From Betaproteobacteria bacterium (lineage in GTDB: Bacteria > Pseudomonadota > Gammaproteobacteria > Burkholderiales > Casimicrobiaceae), in contig JAAFJA010000009.1 in assembly GCA_013298765.1 (NCBI GenBank), forward strand, positions 1-64,000: 64,000 nucleotides of DNA. Reading direction: 5' to 3'. The notes below the pieces were generated by a model. That model searched no databases. It worked only from the letters and a program-made list of their open reading frames with translations, and was not told the origin of the DNA. Of the stretch, positions 1 to 7,386 are shown piece by piece. Within the stretch, counting starts at the first letter, position 1. Each line of letters opens with the position of its first letter. Both the position numbers and the translations under genes were made by a program.

Positions 1-468
1 CAAAATCATCGGGATGGAGGGCGGAATGATGACACCCAATTCGGCGCTCGTCGCTTGCAACGCAGCGGCCCACTCGCGTGGATAGTTATGTTTGATGAGT
101 GCAGGAATGAGGATCGCACCGATTGCGAACGTGGTGGCGACCGAGGAGCCTGACACCGCTGCGAAGATCATGCAAGTCAACACGCAGGTCATCGGCAAAC
201 CGCCTTGCACGCCGCCGACAATTGATTTCGCGAAATCCACCAAGCGGCGCGAAATGCCGCCTGTCTCCATGATGTTGCCAGCGAGGATGAAGAACGGAAT
301 CGCCGCGAGCGGAAACTTGTTGATGGCGGAGAACATTTCTTTCACCGAGATCAGCATGTTCGCGTTTGACAACTGAATCCCGACGATGGAGGCGAGCCCG
401 ATCGACACCGCGACCGAAATCGTCAGCGCGAAACATAGGACCATCGTAAGCAACATCGCATATGACAT
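1..468 (-). CDS. dctM: TRAP transporter large permease DctM, N-terminal part
   Basis: The gene runs off the left edge, so only the first 156 residues are visible. DctM is the 12-helix-type subunit of tripartite ATP-independent periplasmic transporters; it carries out Na+-driven uptake of organic acids in the inner membrane. The visible part has hydrophobic segments at about residues 5-30 and 55-70, the family motif FFILAGNIM near residue 59, and the small-residue stretch SGSSVATTFAIGAI near residue 125. The ATG at 468 follows an AAGAG-type ribosome site. It is the last gene of a dctP-dctQ-dctM set and is separated from dctQ by 217 bases that hold a REP pair. The substrate cannot be told from sequence. 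Confidence 0.9.
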   Translation of the reverse strand, partial: MSYAMLLTMVLCFALTISVAVSIGLASIVGIQLSNANMLISVKEMFSAINKFPLAAIPFFILAGNIMETGGISRRLVDFAKSIVGGVQGGLPMTCVLTCMIFAAVSGSSVATTFAIGAILIPALIKHNYPREWAAALQATSAELGVIIPPSIPMIL

Positions 469-492
469 AGCAAACTCTTACTCTTGTTTTGG

Positions 493-658
493 TGCTGTCA
501 TCCCCGCGAAGGCGGGGACCCAGACAGGGAACGATGCCGAACGCGCTTTTTTAACGACGCAAGTGAAAAACGATTCCGAACTGGGAGGTAACTGCATGGG
601 TTGACACACGTTCATTGTGCTCTCGGTCTGGGTCCCCGCCTTCGCGGGGATGACAGCA
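493..658. repeat. Inverted pair of REP-type palindromes (CCCCGC-GAAG-GCGGGG family)
   Basis: Two 33-nt copies, 493-525 and 626-658, are exact reverse complements of each other, 100 nt apart. Each has its own short palindrome, TCCCCGCGAAGGCGGGGA, followed by CCCAG. Paired REP units in this arrangement are known as REPINs and are moved by RAYT transposases; that assignment is inference here. The pair lies between dctQ and dctM and, if transcribed, could fold into a long hairpin that lowers dctM expression or protects the upstream message. Confidence 0.85.
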
Positions 659-685
659 CTGAAATAGGTCGAACAGTGTTCTGAG

Positions 686-1180
686 TCACTGCGCCGTATC
701 CAACTCAAGCCGCTTCGGATCAAGCAAATTGCCAACGATTCCGAACGCGGCGAACACACCGCCGACCGGCATCGCCACATACGCCCAGAACATCGAAACG
801 TCTTCGAGGCCGATCACGCTCTGCACTTTGCCGCGGTTCGCGTAGTCCCAGCCCACGATCACAATCACCGCAATCAATGCGAGTGAAGCAATCGCAACCA
901 TCCAATCGAGAAAGCGCCTCATGCGCGGCTTCGACCAACGATAAAGCACATCGACGCTCACCATCGCGCCCTGGCGAAACGCGTAGGGAATGCCCATGAA
1001 TACCATCCAGATGAGCGAGAAGCGAATCAACACTTCCGTCCATTCAGCGGGTTTCTCAAGAATGAATCGAGTCACGATTTGGAAGACGCCAAGCGAGGCA
1101 GCAATCGCGAGCATCAAGCAGGCAACGATGAGCGAGAAGCCCGTGATGTAGCTCTCGAACTTCAGAAAATATTCTTTCAT
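686..1180 (-). CDS. dctQ: TRAP transporter small permease DctQ
   Basis: A 164-residue protein with four hydrophobic segments (about residues 10-35, 47-65, 90-110 and 130-150), the length and topology of the DctQ family. DctQ is the four-helix partner that holds the large permease in the inner membrane. The motif EWTEVLIRFSLIWMVFMG near residues 42-59 is typical of the family. The ATG at 1180 sits behind a clear AAGGAGGG ribosome site. It lies between dctP and dctM on the same strand, which makes the assignment firm. A terminator hairpin separates it from dctP, so dctQ is expected to be made at a lower level than the binding protein. Confidence 0.92.
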   Translation of the reverse strand: MKEYFLKFESYITGFSLIVACLMLAIAASLGVFQIVTRFILEKPAEWTEVLIRFSLIWMVFMGIPYAFRQGAMVSVDVLYRWSKPRMRRFLDWMVAIASLALIAVIVIVGWDYANRGKVQSVIGLEDVSMFWAYVAMPVGGVFAAFGIVGNLLDPKRLELDTAQ

Positions 1181-1216
1181 TCGCCCTCCTTATTGTGCGT
1201 CTGATTCTAGGCAGAA

Positions 1217-1247
1217 AAAAGCCCGCATGGCTGTCATGCGGGCTTTT
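1217..1247 (-). terminator. Rho-independent terminator or attenuator between dctP and dctQ
   Basis: A 9-bp GC-rich stem (GCCCGCATG at 1221-1229 paired with CATGCGGGC at 1235-1243) is flanked by AAAA on one side and TTTT on the other, so it can act in both directions. In the minus direction it follows dctP and precedes dctQ. Such a partial terminator after a binding-protein gene commonly gives excess binding protein over permease. Confidence 0.8.
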
Positions 1248-1256
1248 CATTTTTTT

Positions 1257-1313
1257 GTAGGCGCGGGCTTGACCGCGCTATGTCCTAGCAAGCGCGGTCA
1301 AGCCCGCGCCTAC
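1257..1313. repeat. REP-type inverted repeat with GTAG heads
   Basis: Two perfect 23-nt arms, 1257-1279 and 1291-1313, are separated by an 11-nt loop. Each arm begins with GTAG and holds its own dyad, GCGCGG-gctTGA-CCGCGC. A GTAG or GTGG tetranucleotide next to a short hairpin is the signature of REP sequences recognised by RAYT proteins. A diverged relative of the same family is at 46813-46870. The element lies directly beyond the dctP stop codon and beside the terminator. Confidence 0.8.
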
Positions 1314-1316
1314 CCA

Positions 1317-2282
1317 CTATTTCACCGCGCGGATGCGATCCAGGTTGGCTTTACCGAATTGCTTTTCAAACTCGGCGTTGACAGGGCCGAGCGCGCTCAC
1401 AAATTTTGACTTATCAACTTCGATCACTTGCATGCCCTTCGCGCGAAGCTCGGTGACACCCTTGGCATCATCTTCGTCGACACGGGCGCGATTGGCGCGC
1501 ACTGCAACTTTGGCAGCCTCAAGGAAGTGGCCTTTGTCCTCAGCAGATAGCTTGTCAAACGCCGCTTTGTTCATCAAGAAAATTGCAGGCGAATACACGT
1601 GACCCGTGAGCGACAAGTGCTTCTGAACTTGTTCGAATTTTGCCGCCATGATCACAGAGAGTGGATTCTCTTGCCCGTCCACTGTGCCCTGTTGAAGCGC
1701 AGTAAACACCTCTGGGAACGCCATCGGTGTGGTCACGATGCCGAAGCCTTTGTAGGCCGCGATGTGCACTGGGTTTTCCATCGTGCGCATCTTCAAACCT
1801 TTGAGGTCTTCCGGCGCGTTCACGGCACGCTTGCTATTGGTCATGTGACGAATTCCGTTTTCGCCCCACGCAAGCGCCTTGAATCCTTTTGCCTCGAACT
1901 TTGCCAGCATCTCTTGGCCAATAGCCCCGTCGAGCGTCATCCGTGCGTGCGCTTTGTCGCGGAAGAGGAACGGCACGTCGAGAATGCGCGCTTCCGGTAC
2001 GAAGTTTGGCACGGGTCCGGTTGAGGTAAACGTCAACTCTTGGGTGCCAAGTTGCACCGCTTCGATGGATTCGCGCTCGCCGCCCAACGAACCGGAGTAG
2101 AACGGCTGCACCTTGATGCGTCCCTTGGTGCGCGCTTCGACTTCCTTGGCGAAGGTGTCGATTGCAACGCCTTGGTGCGAGTTTTGAGCAACCGAGATAC
2201 TGATGCGCATGTTTTGCTGCGCGAAACTAACTGCCGAAAGTGTGGCGACCGCGAGGGCGGTCGCGGCGAGGCGGAACTTCAT
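1317..2282 (-). CDS. dctP: TRAP transporter periplasmic binding protein DctP
   Basis: A 321-residue DctP-family solute-binding protein that captures an organic acid in the periplasm and hands it to DctQM. The first 22 residues (MKFRLAATALAVATLSAVSFA) form a signal peptide ending in SFA. The domain body has the family hallmarks: SGSLGGERESIEAVQLG near residues 62-78, LKMRTMENPV near 165 with the arginine that usually pairs with the substrate carboxylate, and a GTVDGQENP motif near 203. The start at 2282 is chosen because an AAAGGAG site stands just upstream and gives a clean signal peptide; the frame stays open further upstream but without a ribosome site. The ligand is unknown. Confidence 0.93.
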   Translation of the reverse strand: MKFRLAATALAVATLSAVSFAQQNMRISISVAQNSHQGVAIDTFAKEVEARTKGRIKVQPFYSGSLGGERESIEAVQLGTQELTFTSTGPVPNFVPEARILDVPFLFRDKAHARMTLDGAIGQEMLAKFEAKGFKALAWGENGIRHMTNSKRAVNAPEDLKGLKMRTMENPVHIAAYKGFGIVTTPMAFPEVFTALQQGTVDGQENPLSVIMAAKFEQVQKHLSLTGHVYSPAIFLMNKAAFDKLSAEDKGHFLEAAKVAVRANRARVDEDDAKGVTELRAKGMQVIEVDKSKFVSALGPVNAEFEKQFGKANLDRIRAVK

Positions 2283-2429
2283 GTCATCTCCTTTGGATTT
2301 CTTTATGGCTCGCGATTCGCTTTCGCAAAGACGAAGCACACGCGAATAACATGTGAGTATTTCAGCGCCACCGAGCCTCACCCACCGGAATTACCCTCGC
2401 TGCAGCGTAGAACCTGTCTGCGCACAACT

Positions 2430-2471
<42 letters not shown>

Positions 2472-2477
2472 CACACC

Positions 2478-2840
2478 ATGAGCTGGTTAACCGGTCTTCC
2501 CATTTGGATGCAAACGGCAGGATTACTCGTGCTATCGAACATCTTCATGACGTTCGCTTGGTACGGGCATCTGAAAAATCTGAATCACAAGCCGTGGATC
2601 ATCGCCGCGCTGGTGAGCTGGGGCATTGCGCTGTTCGAATATTTGTTGCAAGTGCCCGCCAATCGAATTGGCGCCACGCAGTTTTCGCTCGCGCAGCTCA
2701 AGATCATGCAAGAGGTGATTACGCTCGCGGTGTTTGTGCCGTTCGCGATTTTTTACATGCAGCAACCGATCAAGCTCGACTATCTTTGGGCGGGGCTGTG
2801 TTTGCTCGGCGCGGTGTATTTCATTTTTCGAAGTACGTGA
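2478..2840 (+). CDS. DUF486 / DMT-superfamily small membrane protein
   Basis: A 120-residue protein with four predicted membrane helices, matching the DUF486 family of the drug/metabolite transporter superfamily. The conserved pieces are SNIFMTFAWYGHLK near residues 20-33, ALFEYLLQVPANR near 51-63, and LAQLKIMQEVITLAVF near 70-85. Family members usually begin close to the first helix, so the ATG at 2508 (Met11) is an alternative start. No ribosome site precedes the ATG at 2478; the sequence there is the CT microsatellite. The function of the family is not established. The frame stays open upstream through the CT run, where it would read as Ser-Leu repeats, but I see no good start there. Confidence 0.85.
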   Translation: MSWLTGLPIWMQTAGLLVLSNIFMTFAWYGHLKNLNHKPWIIAALVSWGIALFEYLLQVPANRIGATQFSLAQLKIMQEVITLAVFVPFAIFYMQQPIKLDYLWAGLCLLGAVYFIFRST

Positions 2841-3006
2841 GCGAGCTCTCGATTGCCCTCTGTCTTTGATGCCTATTGCATCGATAGATCACTTTCATTT
2901 GGACGCCTGCTTGTTTTGATAGATAGTCGAATAATGCGATTTACATCATCAAGTCCAAGTAAAAGTCGCTTTTCGGGACTATCTTTACGGAGTCACGACG
3001 AGAGCG

Positions 3007-4614
3007 TCAGGGGATGGCCGTCCCACAGTTCGTGTTGAGGTGAGTTCGGATCGCTGACCAACTATTCCGTGTAGCGCCCGGGCCAATGACGTTCGAGATC
3101 GCGGCGGAAGCACTCGCGCCGCGCGCGATCCGCGCCACCATCGTCGCATCAGTGGTTGCCAACGAACGCGCGTCGCCATCGATATCAGAGGAACAGGCAT
3201 GCGGCGCGGGTAGCGCACCGAGCGAAATTTTCGCCACACACAGCCAGCGAAATCCACCCGTATCCGGACACGATGCCACCGCGAGCAGTGCGTTGTCTCG
3301 ATAGCGCGTCGCACCGACGCCCTCCCACGTTAAACGGTTGGGCGTCGTGCTGCCGTCGAACTCGATGTCGTTACCGGCAACACCGGTCAGCAGTTGGTAT
3401 GAAAAGTTACCGCTCGGTGTGTGCGTTTGAACGCAAAGCCGACGCCGCGTTTGCGCGCTCACCGTCACGTCGCAGTTGGCGAGAAGAACAAAACTTCCGT
3501 CTTGCCGCAGCACCATGCCTGCAGCAGTCATCACTTCGGGGCGAAGAAAGGCTCGCAGGTAACCGTTGTTACCAAACCAACGGTCAAACCCCACCTCCGG
3601 CATCATGCGGACGGCGCAGGCAAACTGAGTCGGTGCAGCTGTTTGTCTGCAAGTGCCATAGAGCAGCATCCCGCCGTCGCTCTGAATTGCCATATCGACG
3701 AACGACGTGCTCGTCGCAAACGACCAGAGTGCCGCAGTGTAGTAGCTGTATACGTCGAACTCGTCTTGGCTATTGAGAACGGAGCGCAGTCTGCGCGATC
3801 CGTCGACTTCAAGAATTGCTACGCACATCCATTCGATGGCCGCACCCGCACAACGTCCGCCCGCATAAATTCGTCCGTCGCCATGAAAAACAACTTTTCG
3901 CACGATGCCATCAACCACTTGTTCAACCGCGTTGAATGGGTCGTTTCCCCAACCCGCAACCTGCCCTCCGTTGAAACTCGAATCAATCGCGCCGCTGGAT
4001 AAGAGTCGAATCGCGCATGGGTGGTATTGCGCTCCGTCGAAACAGCGCCCGCCAACGGCAATCTTGCCGTCACGCCCCACGTCGATTGAAGTTGCGAACA
4101 CCATGCTCGGAATATCGATGCGAGAGAGGTTGCCGCTCCCGCCTAAGTTACTCGCATTTGATCCGTCGCGCAGCCGCTTAGCAACGCATCCTTGCCCGTT
4201 GCAGCTCCCGCTGACCCAAGCATGATCGTTGGCATCGACCGCAACGCCGCCCACCACGGTGGTGCCGGCAGCTTGAATCACTGGCACGATGGCATTGAAT
4301 TGATTCTCCATTTGGCCCGTGGGCGAATAGGAAGTCACGCAGATCGAGGCAACGCCGGCAGTGCTGAAGCATGAGTTCGCGACGTAGTAGCCGCCGTCTT
4401 TACGCACCGCAGTGGATGCGGTGATCAGCGTGTTTGAAGCGACTTGCGGAGACGGCGCGCCGCGAGTAATACCTGCGGGCGTAAACGGCGATCCGGTGAC
4501 CGTGCCGAAGGTGGTGTCGAGTTCACCCGGCGCGGCATGCGCGTGCGGCATCAACAACAGGCAAGCGAGCGAGATTGCAACTGGAGCGCAAAGCAGAGAA
4601 AGAGTGCGTTTCAT
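3007..4614 (-). CDS. Secreted delta-60-repeat protein with cysteine-paired blades (paralogue 1)
   Basis: A 535-residue exported protein. Residues 1-27 form a signal peptide ending in AHA. The body consists of about seven delta-60 repeats, a propeller-like family recognised by pieces such as GELDTTFG, GAIDSSFNGG and FDRWFGNNG, each followed by D-x-x-G-x-(I/L/V)-x-V-x-G. Each repeat carries a cysteine pair of the form GxC-x(4-12)-C-(V/A), for example SGSCNGQGC and GGRCFDGAQYHPC. The C-terminus (about 470-530) holds a degenerate EF-hand/dockerin-like loop, SSDIDGDARSLATTD, between two cysteines. The start is chosen among tandem GTG-ATG-ATG because it lies 5 nt from AAGGAG. It follows its paralogue by about 9 nt, so the two are one operon. 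The function is unknown; a surface or extracellular role is inferred. Confidence 0.85.
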   Translation of the reverse strand: MKRTLSLLCAPVAISLACLLLMPHAHAAPGELDTTFGTVTGSPFTPAGITRGAPSPQVASNTLITASTAVRKDGGYYVANSCFSTAGVASICVTSYSPTGQMENQFNAIVPVIQAAGTTVVGGVAVDANDHAWVSGSCNGQGCVAKRLRDGSNASNLGGSGNLSRIDIPSMVFATSIDVGRDGKIAVGGRCFDGAQYHPCAIRLLSSGAIDSSFNGGQVAGWGNDPFNAVEQVVDGIVRKVVFHGDGRIYAGGRCAGAAIEWMCVAILEVDGSRRLRSVLNSQDEFDVYSYYTAALWSFATSTSFVDMAIQSDGGMLLYGTCRQTAAPTQFACAVRMMPEVGFDRWFGNNGYLRAFLRPEVMTAAGMVLRQDGSFVLLANCDVTVSAQTRRRLCVQTHTPSGNFSYQLLTGVAGNDIEFDGSTTPNRLTWEGVGATRYRDNALLAVASCPDTGGFRWLCVAKISLGALPAPHACSSDIDGDARSLATTDATMVARIARGASASAAISNVIGPGATRNSWSAIRTHLNTNCGTAIP

Positions 4615-4623
4615 CATCACTCC

Positions 4624-6201
4624 TTAGCGGATACCGCAGTGGGTGCCAAGGTGGTTCAACACGGCTTCGGGCGTGGTGCGTTGCGCGCGCGCGCCGACGG
4701 CGTTTTGGGTGAGCGCGGTGCCGCGAATGCCCAAGTGCACACGTGCCCAGAGCAGCGCGTCGGTCGCGGCATTGATTTCGCCATCGCCGTCGAGATCCAA
4801 ACTGCAGCGCTCGCCGGGCGGGGTATCGATGAAGTGGCGGGTCACACACGCGCGACGATCCGTCGCGGATCGGCCGCAGCTTCCCGCAAGATACAAGCGA
4901 TTGCGATCAACCACATGCAGCGCCTCCGCCGATTGCTGCCAAATTTCGAAGCCGACATCCGGTTTGTAGGCCGCCACTCCTTGCCGCGCAAACAGCGCAT
5001 CAGCGCGACCGTTAGGAAGGCCGCGGGCGAGACAGAACCCGACCTGGCAGTAGCCGCCGAGCAAGATGCGATCTTGTTCGTCCACGTGAAGCCGCGTGAA
5101 ATTTGCGAAGAGCGCGCTCCCGATCCATTGAAAGCTCAAACCTGCGTAGGCATCCTGACCGAAACTGGTGTCGAAATCGCCGTTTTCATTGAGTCGCGAG
5201 ATGGCAAACACATTGCCATTCCCGCTGTCGCACACGCCGGCCACGATGATCTTGCCGCTGCTTTGCACGGAAATTGCGCTTGAAGAGCAATTCACCGTTG
5301 CCGTTTGTAGCGCGTAGATACGACCCACGCCACCGTTAAAGGTCGAGTCGATCACTCCGGCGGCGGTGACTCGGATCGCACAGAAACGCCCGTACTGCAC
5401 GGCGTTAAAAGGCGCGTTGCAGTAAGCCGTGATCAAAATGCGACCGCTCGCGTCGAAGGAGAGATCAGAGGCCACTTGATAGTTTGCATTCGGGAATCCA
5501 AACACGAGTACAGCGCCAGCGTTGAAACTGGTATCGAGAACACCCGCCGCCGTGAGCCGCGCGACGCAGGGACGCGATTGCGCCGACTGAAAGCATTCGC
5601 CCGCGACGACCATGCGGCCATCGCTGTCGAGCCGGATCTTTTGGATTTCGCGCATGCCGCTCACGCCGCCGCGGCCTGAATTGCCAAACGTCGTATCGAG
5701 CATGCCGTTGGCGTTGAAGCGCACGATACAGGCCGGCAGACTCGTGCCGTTGCAAATGCCTGCAGCGATGATGCGATCTGACGCGTCGATGACGGCCGTG
5801 CGTGGATAGTCTTGCCCAGCGAGTACGTACTGCGTGAGTCCGTTGTTACCAAACGTCGAATCGAGCTGCCAGCCGTCGCGGTTGAGGCGGGCGACACACA
5901 TGTCTTCGCTCGGATTGGCGTTACACGTGCCAACAACGACTGGTAGGCCGCTTGACTGAGTTCCAACCATCGACGCGGAGGTCATCGTGTTCGCCGCGAA
6001 TGCGTAAACGCCTGACTGTCCGCCGCTTACCAACGCGCCGAAATCGCGATCCCGCGCACCGGCTTGTCCGTCGACGCTGATTTGAGCGATGGCGGGTTGT
6101 GTGAGGAATGCGATGCAGGCAATCCCGAGCCAGCGAAATCCCTGAGCAATGCGAAAAGCGGACGGCCGGAGCCGTCTCGTTTCACTGAATGAAATGTTCA
6201 T
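4624..6201 (-). CDS. Secreted delta-60-repeat protein with cysteine-paired blades and dockerin-like tail (paralogue 2)
   Basis: A 525-residue exported protein, paralogous to its downstream neighbour. The signal region has an arginine-rich start and the hydrophobic core WLGIACIAFLTQPAIA, cut near residue 38. Delta-60 motifs recur: LDSTFGNNGL, MLDTTFGNSGR, VLDTSFNAG, VIDSTFNGG and FDTSFGQDA. Seven cysteine sites follow the same GxC pattern, six of them paired (for example GTCNANPSEDMC, GGYCQVGFC); the one in VAGVCDSGNG lacks its partner. The C-terminus has a well-preserved calcium-loop module, CSLDLDGDGEINAATD, followed by LLWARVHLGIRG and a final cysteine (THC), like the EF-hand/dockerin-like tails of many secreted gammaproteobacterial proteins. 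The start at 6201 gives the signal peptide but has only a weak ribosome site. First gene of a two-gene operon; function unknown. Confidence 0.85.
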   Translation of the reverse strand: MNISFSETRRLRPSAFRIAQGFRWLGIACIAFLTQPAIAQISVDGQAGARDRDFGALVSGGQSGVYAFAANTMTSASMVGTQSSGLPVVVGTCNANPSEDMCVARLNRDGWQLDSTFGNNGLTQYVLAGQDYPRTAVIDASDRIIAAGICNGTSLPACIVRFNANGMLDTTFGNSGRGGVSGMREIQKIRLDSDGRMVVAGECFQSAQSRPCVARLTAAGVLDTSFNAGAVLVFGFPNANYQVASDLSFDASGRILITAYCNAPFNAVQYGRFCAIRVTAAGVIDSTFNGGVGRIYALQTATVNCSSSAISVQSSGKIIVAGVCDSGNGNVFAISRLNENGDFDTSFGQDAYAGLSFQWIGSALFANFTRLHVDEQDRILLGGYCQVGFCLARGLPNGRADALFARQGVAAYKPDVGFEIWQQSAEALHVVDRNRLYLAGSCGRSATDRRACVTRHFIDTPPGERCSLDLDGDGEINAATDALLWARVHLGIRGTALTQNAVGARAQRTTPEAVLNHLGTHCGIR

Positions 6202-6443
6202 CTTGAGGTCCAAAGACGGAACTGACAATCGTAAGTGGCTATGCAATCTAGCGAACTATTCAAATAGGAGTAGATGGCCATAAAAGCGTAACTGTTGAAA
6301 CAAATAAAATAGGCGCTAGCCCCTGAGTAATATGGTTTGCGGAGGAATAGTTATGAATGGGATTCACGCTGCTTTTTCTATGCGCCAAGGGCAAATGCGC
6401 GAAACGCTAGAAAACGGCTCACGCTCGTCCACAATAGCGGCTA
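6202..6443. other. Intergenic spacer without a recognisable gene
   Basis: AT-richer spacer between the divergent delta-60 operon and the sigma-factor gene. Short open frames here look non-coding. It contains GGCCATAAA at 6276-6284, a motif also seen in two other AT-rich spacers of this window. Together with the MITE-like element to its right it makes a 467-nt gap. Confidence 0.6.
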
Positions 6444-6631
6444 GGGAAACGCTGAACAAGTCATGCGCGACGGAGGCAATCTTGCCGATCCACGGCAAAG
6501 CATCGTCGGAATTGGGCGATCTGAAACCCCAGAATTCTTCAACATAGCCCCGCTATGCCTCAGAATTTTGGGATTTCAGCTCATCTCAATCCGCCGCGCG
6601 CTGCATCACGCAGACTTATTCAGCGTTTCCC
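6444..6631. mobile_element. MITE-like element with 19-bp terminal inverted repeats
   Basis: The ends at 6444-6462 (GGGAAACGCTGAACAAGTC) and 6613-6631 are inverted repeats matching at 18 of 19 positions, and the similarity continues imperfectly inward for several bases. The end sequence resembles termini of IS5-type insertion sequences, from memory. The 188-bp body has no transposase but holds a second, internal inverted repeat: 6521-6548 pairs with 6552-6579 at 22 of 28 positions around a 3-nt loop. No target-site duplication is evident, so the insertion is probably old. The right end lies 37 nt before the start codon of the ECF sigma gene. Confidence 0.75.
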
Positions 6632-6668
6632 CAGCAAACCTCACCGCACAGAGCACACGACCGATCGC

Positions 6669-7331
6669 ATGACGCCCCCTGAAACCTTTTCCGACTTGGC
6701 AACGCGCGTTCCCGCCGAAGCGACCGAGCTCGTGGCGCGCTATGCAGACGGAAGCCAAGCGGCGGCCGAGCGCCTGATGCCGCTTTTCTACGAAGAGTTG
6801 AAGCGCGTTGCCCGTAACCAATTGCGAAACGAACGGCGTGATCACACGTTGCAGGGCACGGGGCTCGTCAATGAAGCGTTTTTGCGATTGAGCGAACGGA
6901 CGCAGCTGCCTTGGCATGATCGGGTTCACTTTTTTCGGCTCGCGTCGCAAGTGATGCGCCACATCTTGGTGGATCACGCGCGGGCTAGACAAGCGCTCAA
7001 GCGCGGTGGCGATGTGTCGGTGACAAGTCTCGATCAAACCGCGATGGATTACCACGCGCAGTGCGCGAATCAATTGTTTGCGCAAGAGGAGGCGGAGGGC
7101 GCGGTCGAAACCGAGCTCGACTTCATCGCGCTTGATGAGGCGCTCGCCAAACTGAGGGCGCTGTCTGCGCGTCAGGCGCAGGTGGTTGATTTGCGTTTCT
7201 TCGGCAACCTCACACTCGAAGAAACGGCCGAGGTGATCGGCATATCGCTCGCCACCGCGAAACGCGATTGGACGATGGCGCGACTCTTTCTCAAGCGCGA
7301 GTTGGCTCATCGCGAGCGCCTTGCCCCGTGA
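6669..7331 (+). CDS. ECF-type sigma-70 factor (Sigma70_ECF group)
   Basis: A 220-residue sigma factor of the group that is usually encoded beside protein kinases. Region 2 is seen in RLMPLFYEELKRVARNQLR and LQGTGLVNEAFLRL (about residues 35-80), and the typical HFFRLASQVMRHILVDHARA stretch follows. Region 4 is in the C-terminal third: LDEALAKLRALSARQAQVV, then LTLEETAEVIGISLATAKRDW, a helix-turn-helix. The start at 6669 is chosen because residues upstream of it match nothing in the family; the ribosome site is poor. The kinase gene begins 55 nt downstream, so the two are probably co-transcribed. Targets are unknown; the divergent delta-60 operon is a candidate by position only. Confidence 0.85.
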   Translation: MTPPETFSDLATRVPAEATELVARYADGSQAAAERLMPLFYEELKRVARNQLRNERRDHTLQGTGLVNEAFLRLSERTQLPWHDRVHFFRLASQVMRHILVDHARARQALKRGGDVSVTSLDQTAMDYHAQCANQLFAQEEAEGAVETELDFIALDEALAKLRALSARQAQVVDLRFFGNLTLEETAEVIGISLATAKRDWTMARLFLKRELAHRERLAP

Positions 7332-7386
7332 AAATCCGTCGCCGCCCAGATGAGCCGTCTCGCCCTGAAGAGCGCTCTTAACGCCG

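Noticed and set aside
4444-5283. 279-codon plus-strand frame opposite the delta-60 genes
   Set aside because: Lies antisense to two well-supported genes and crosses their boundary; explained by codon bias.
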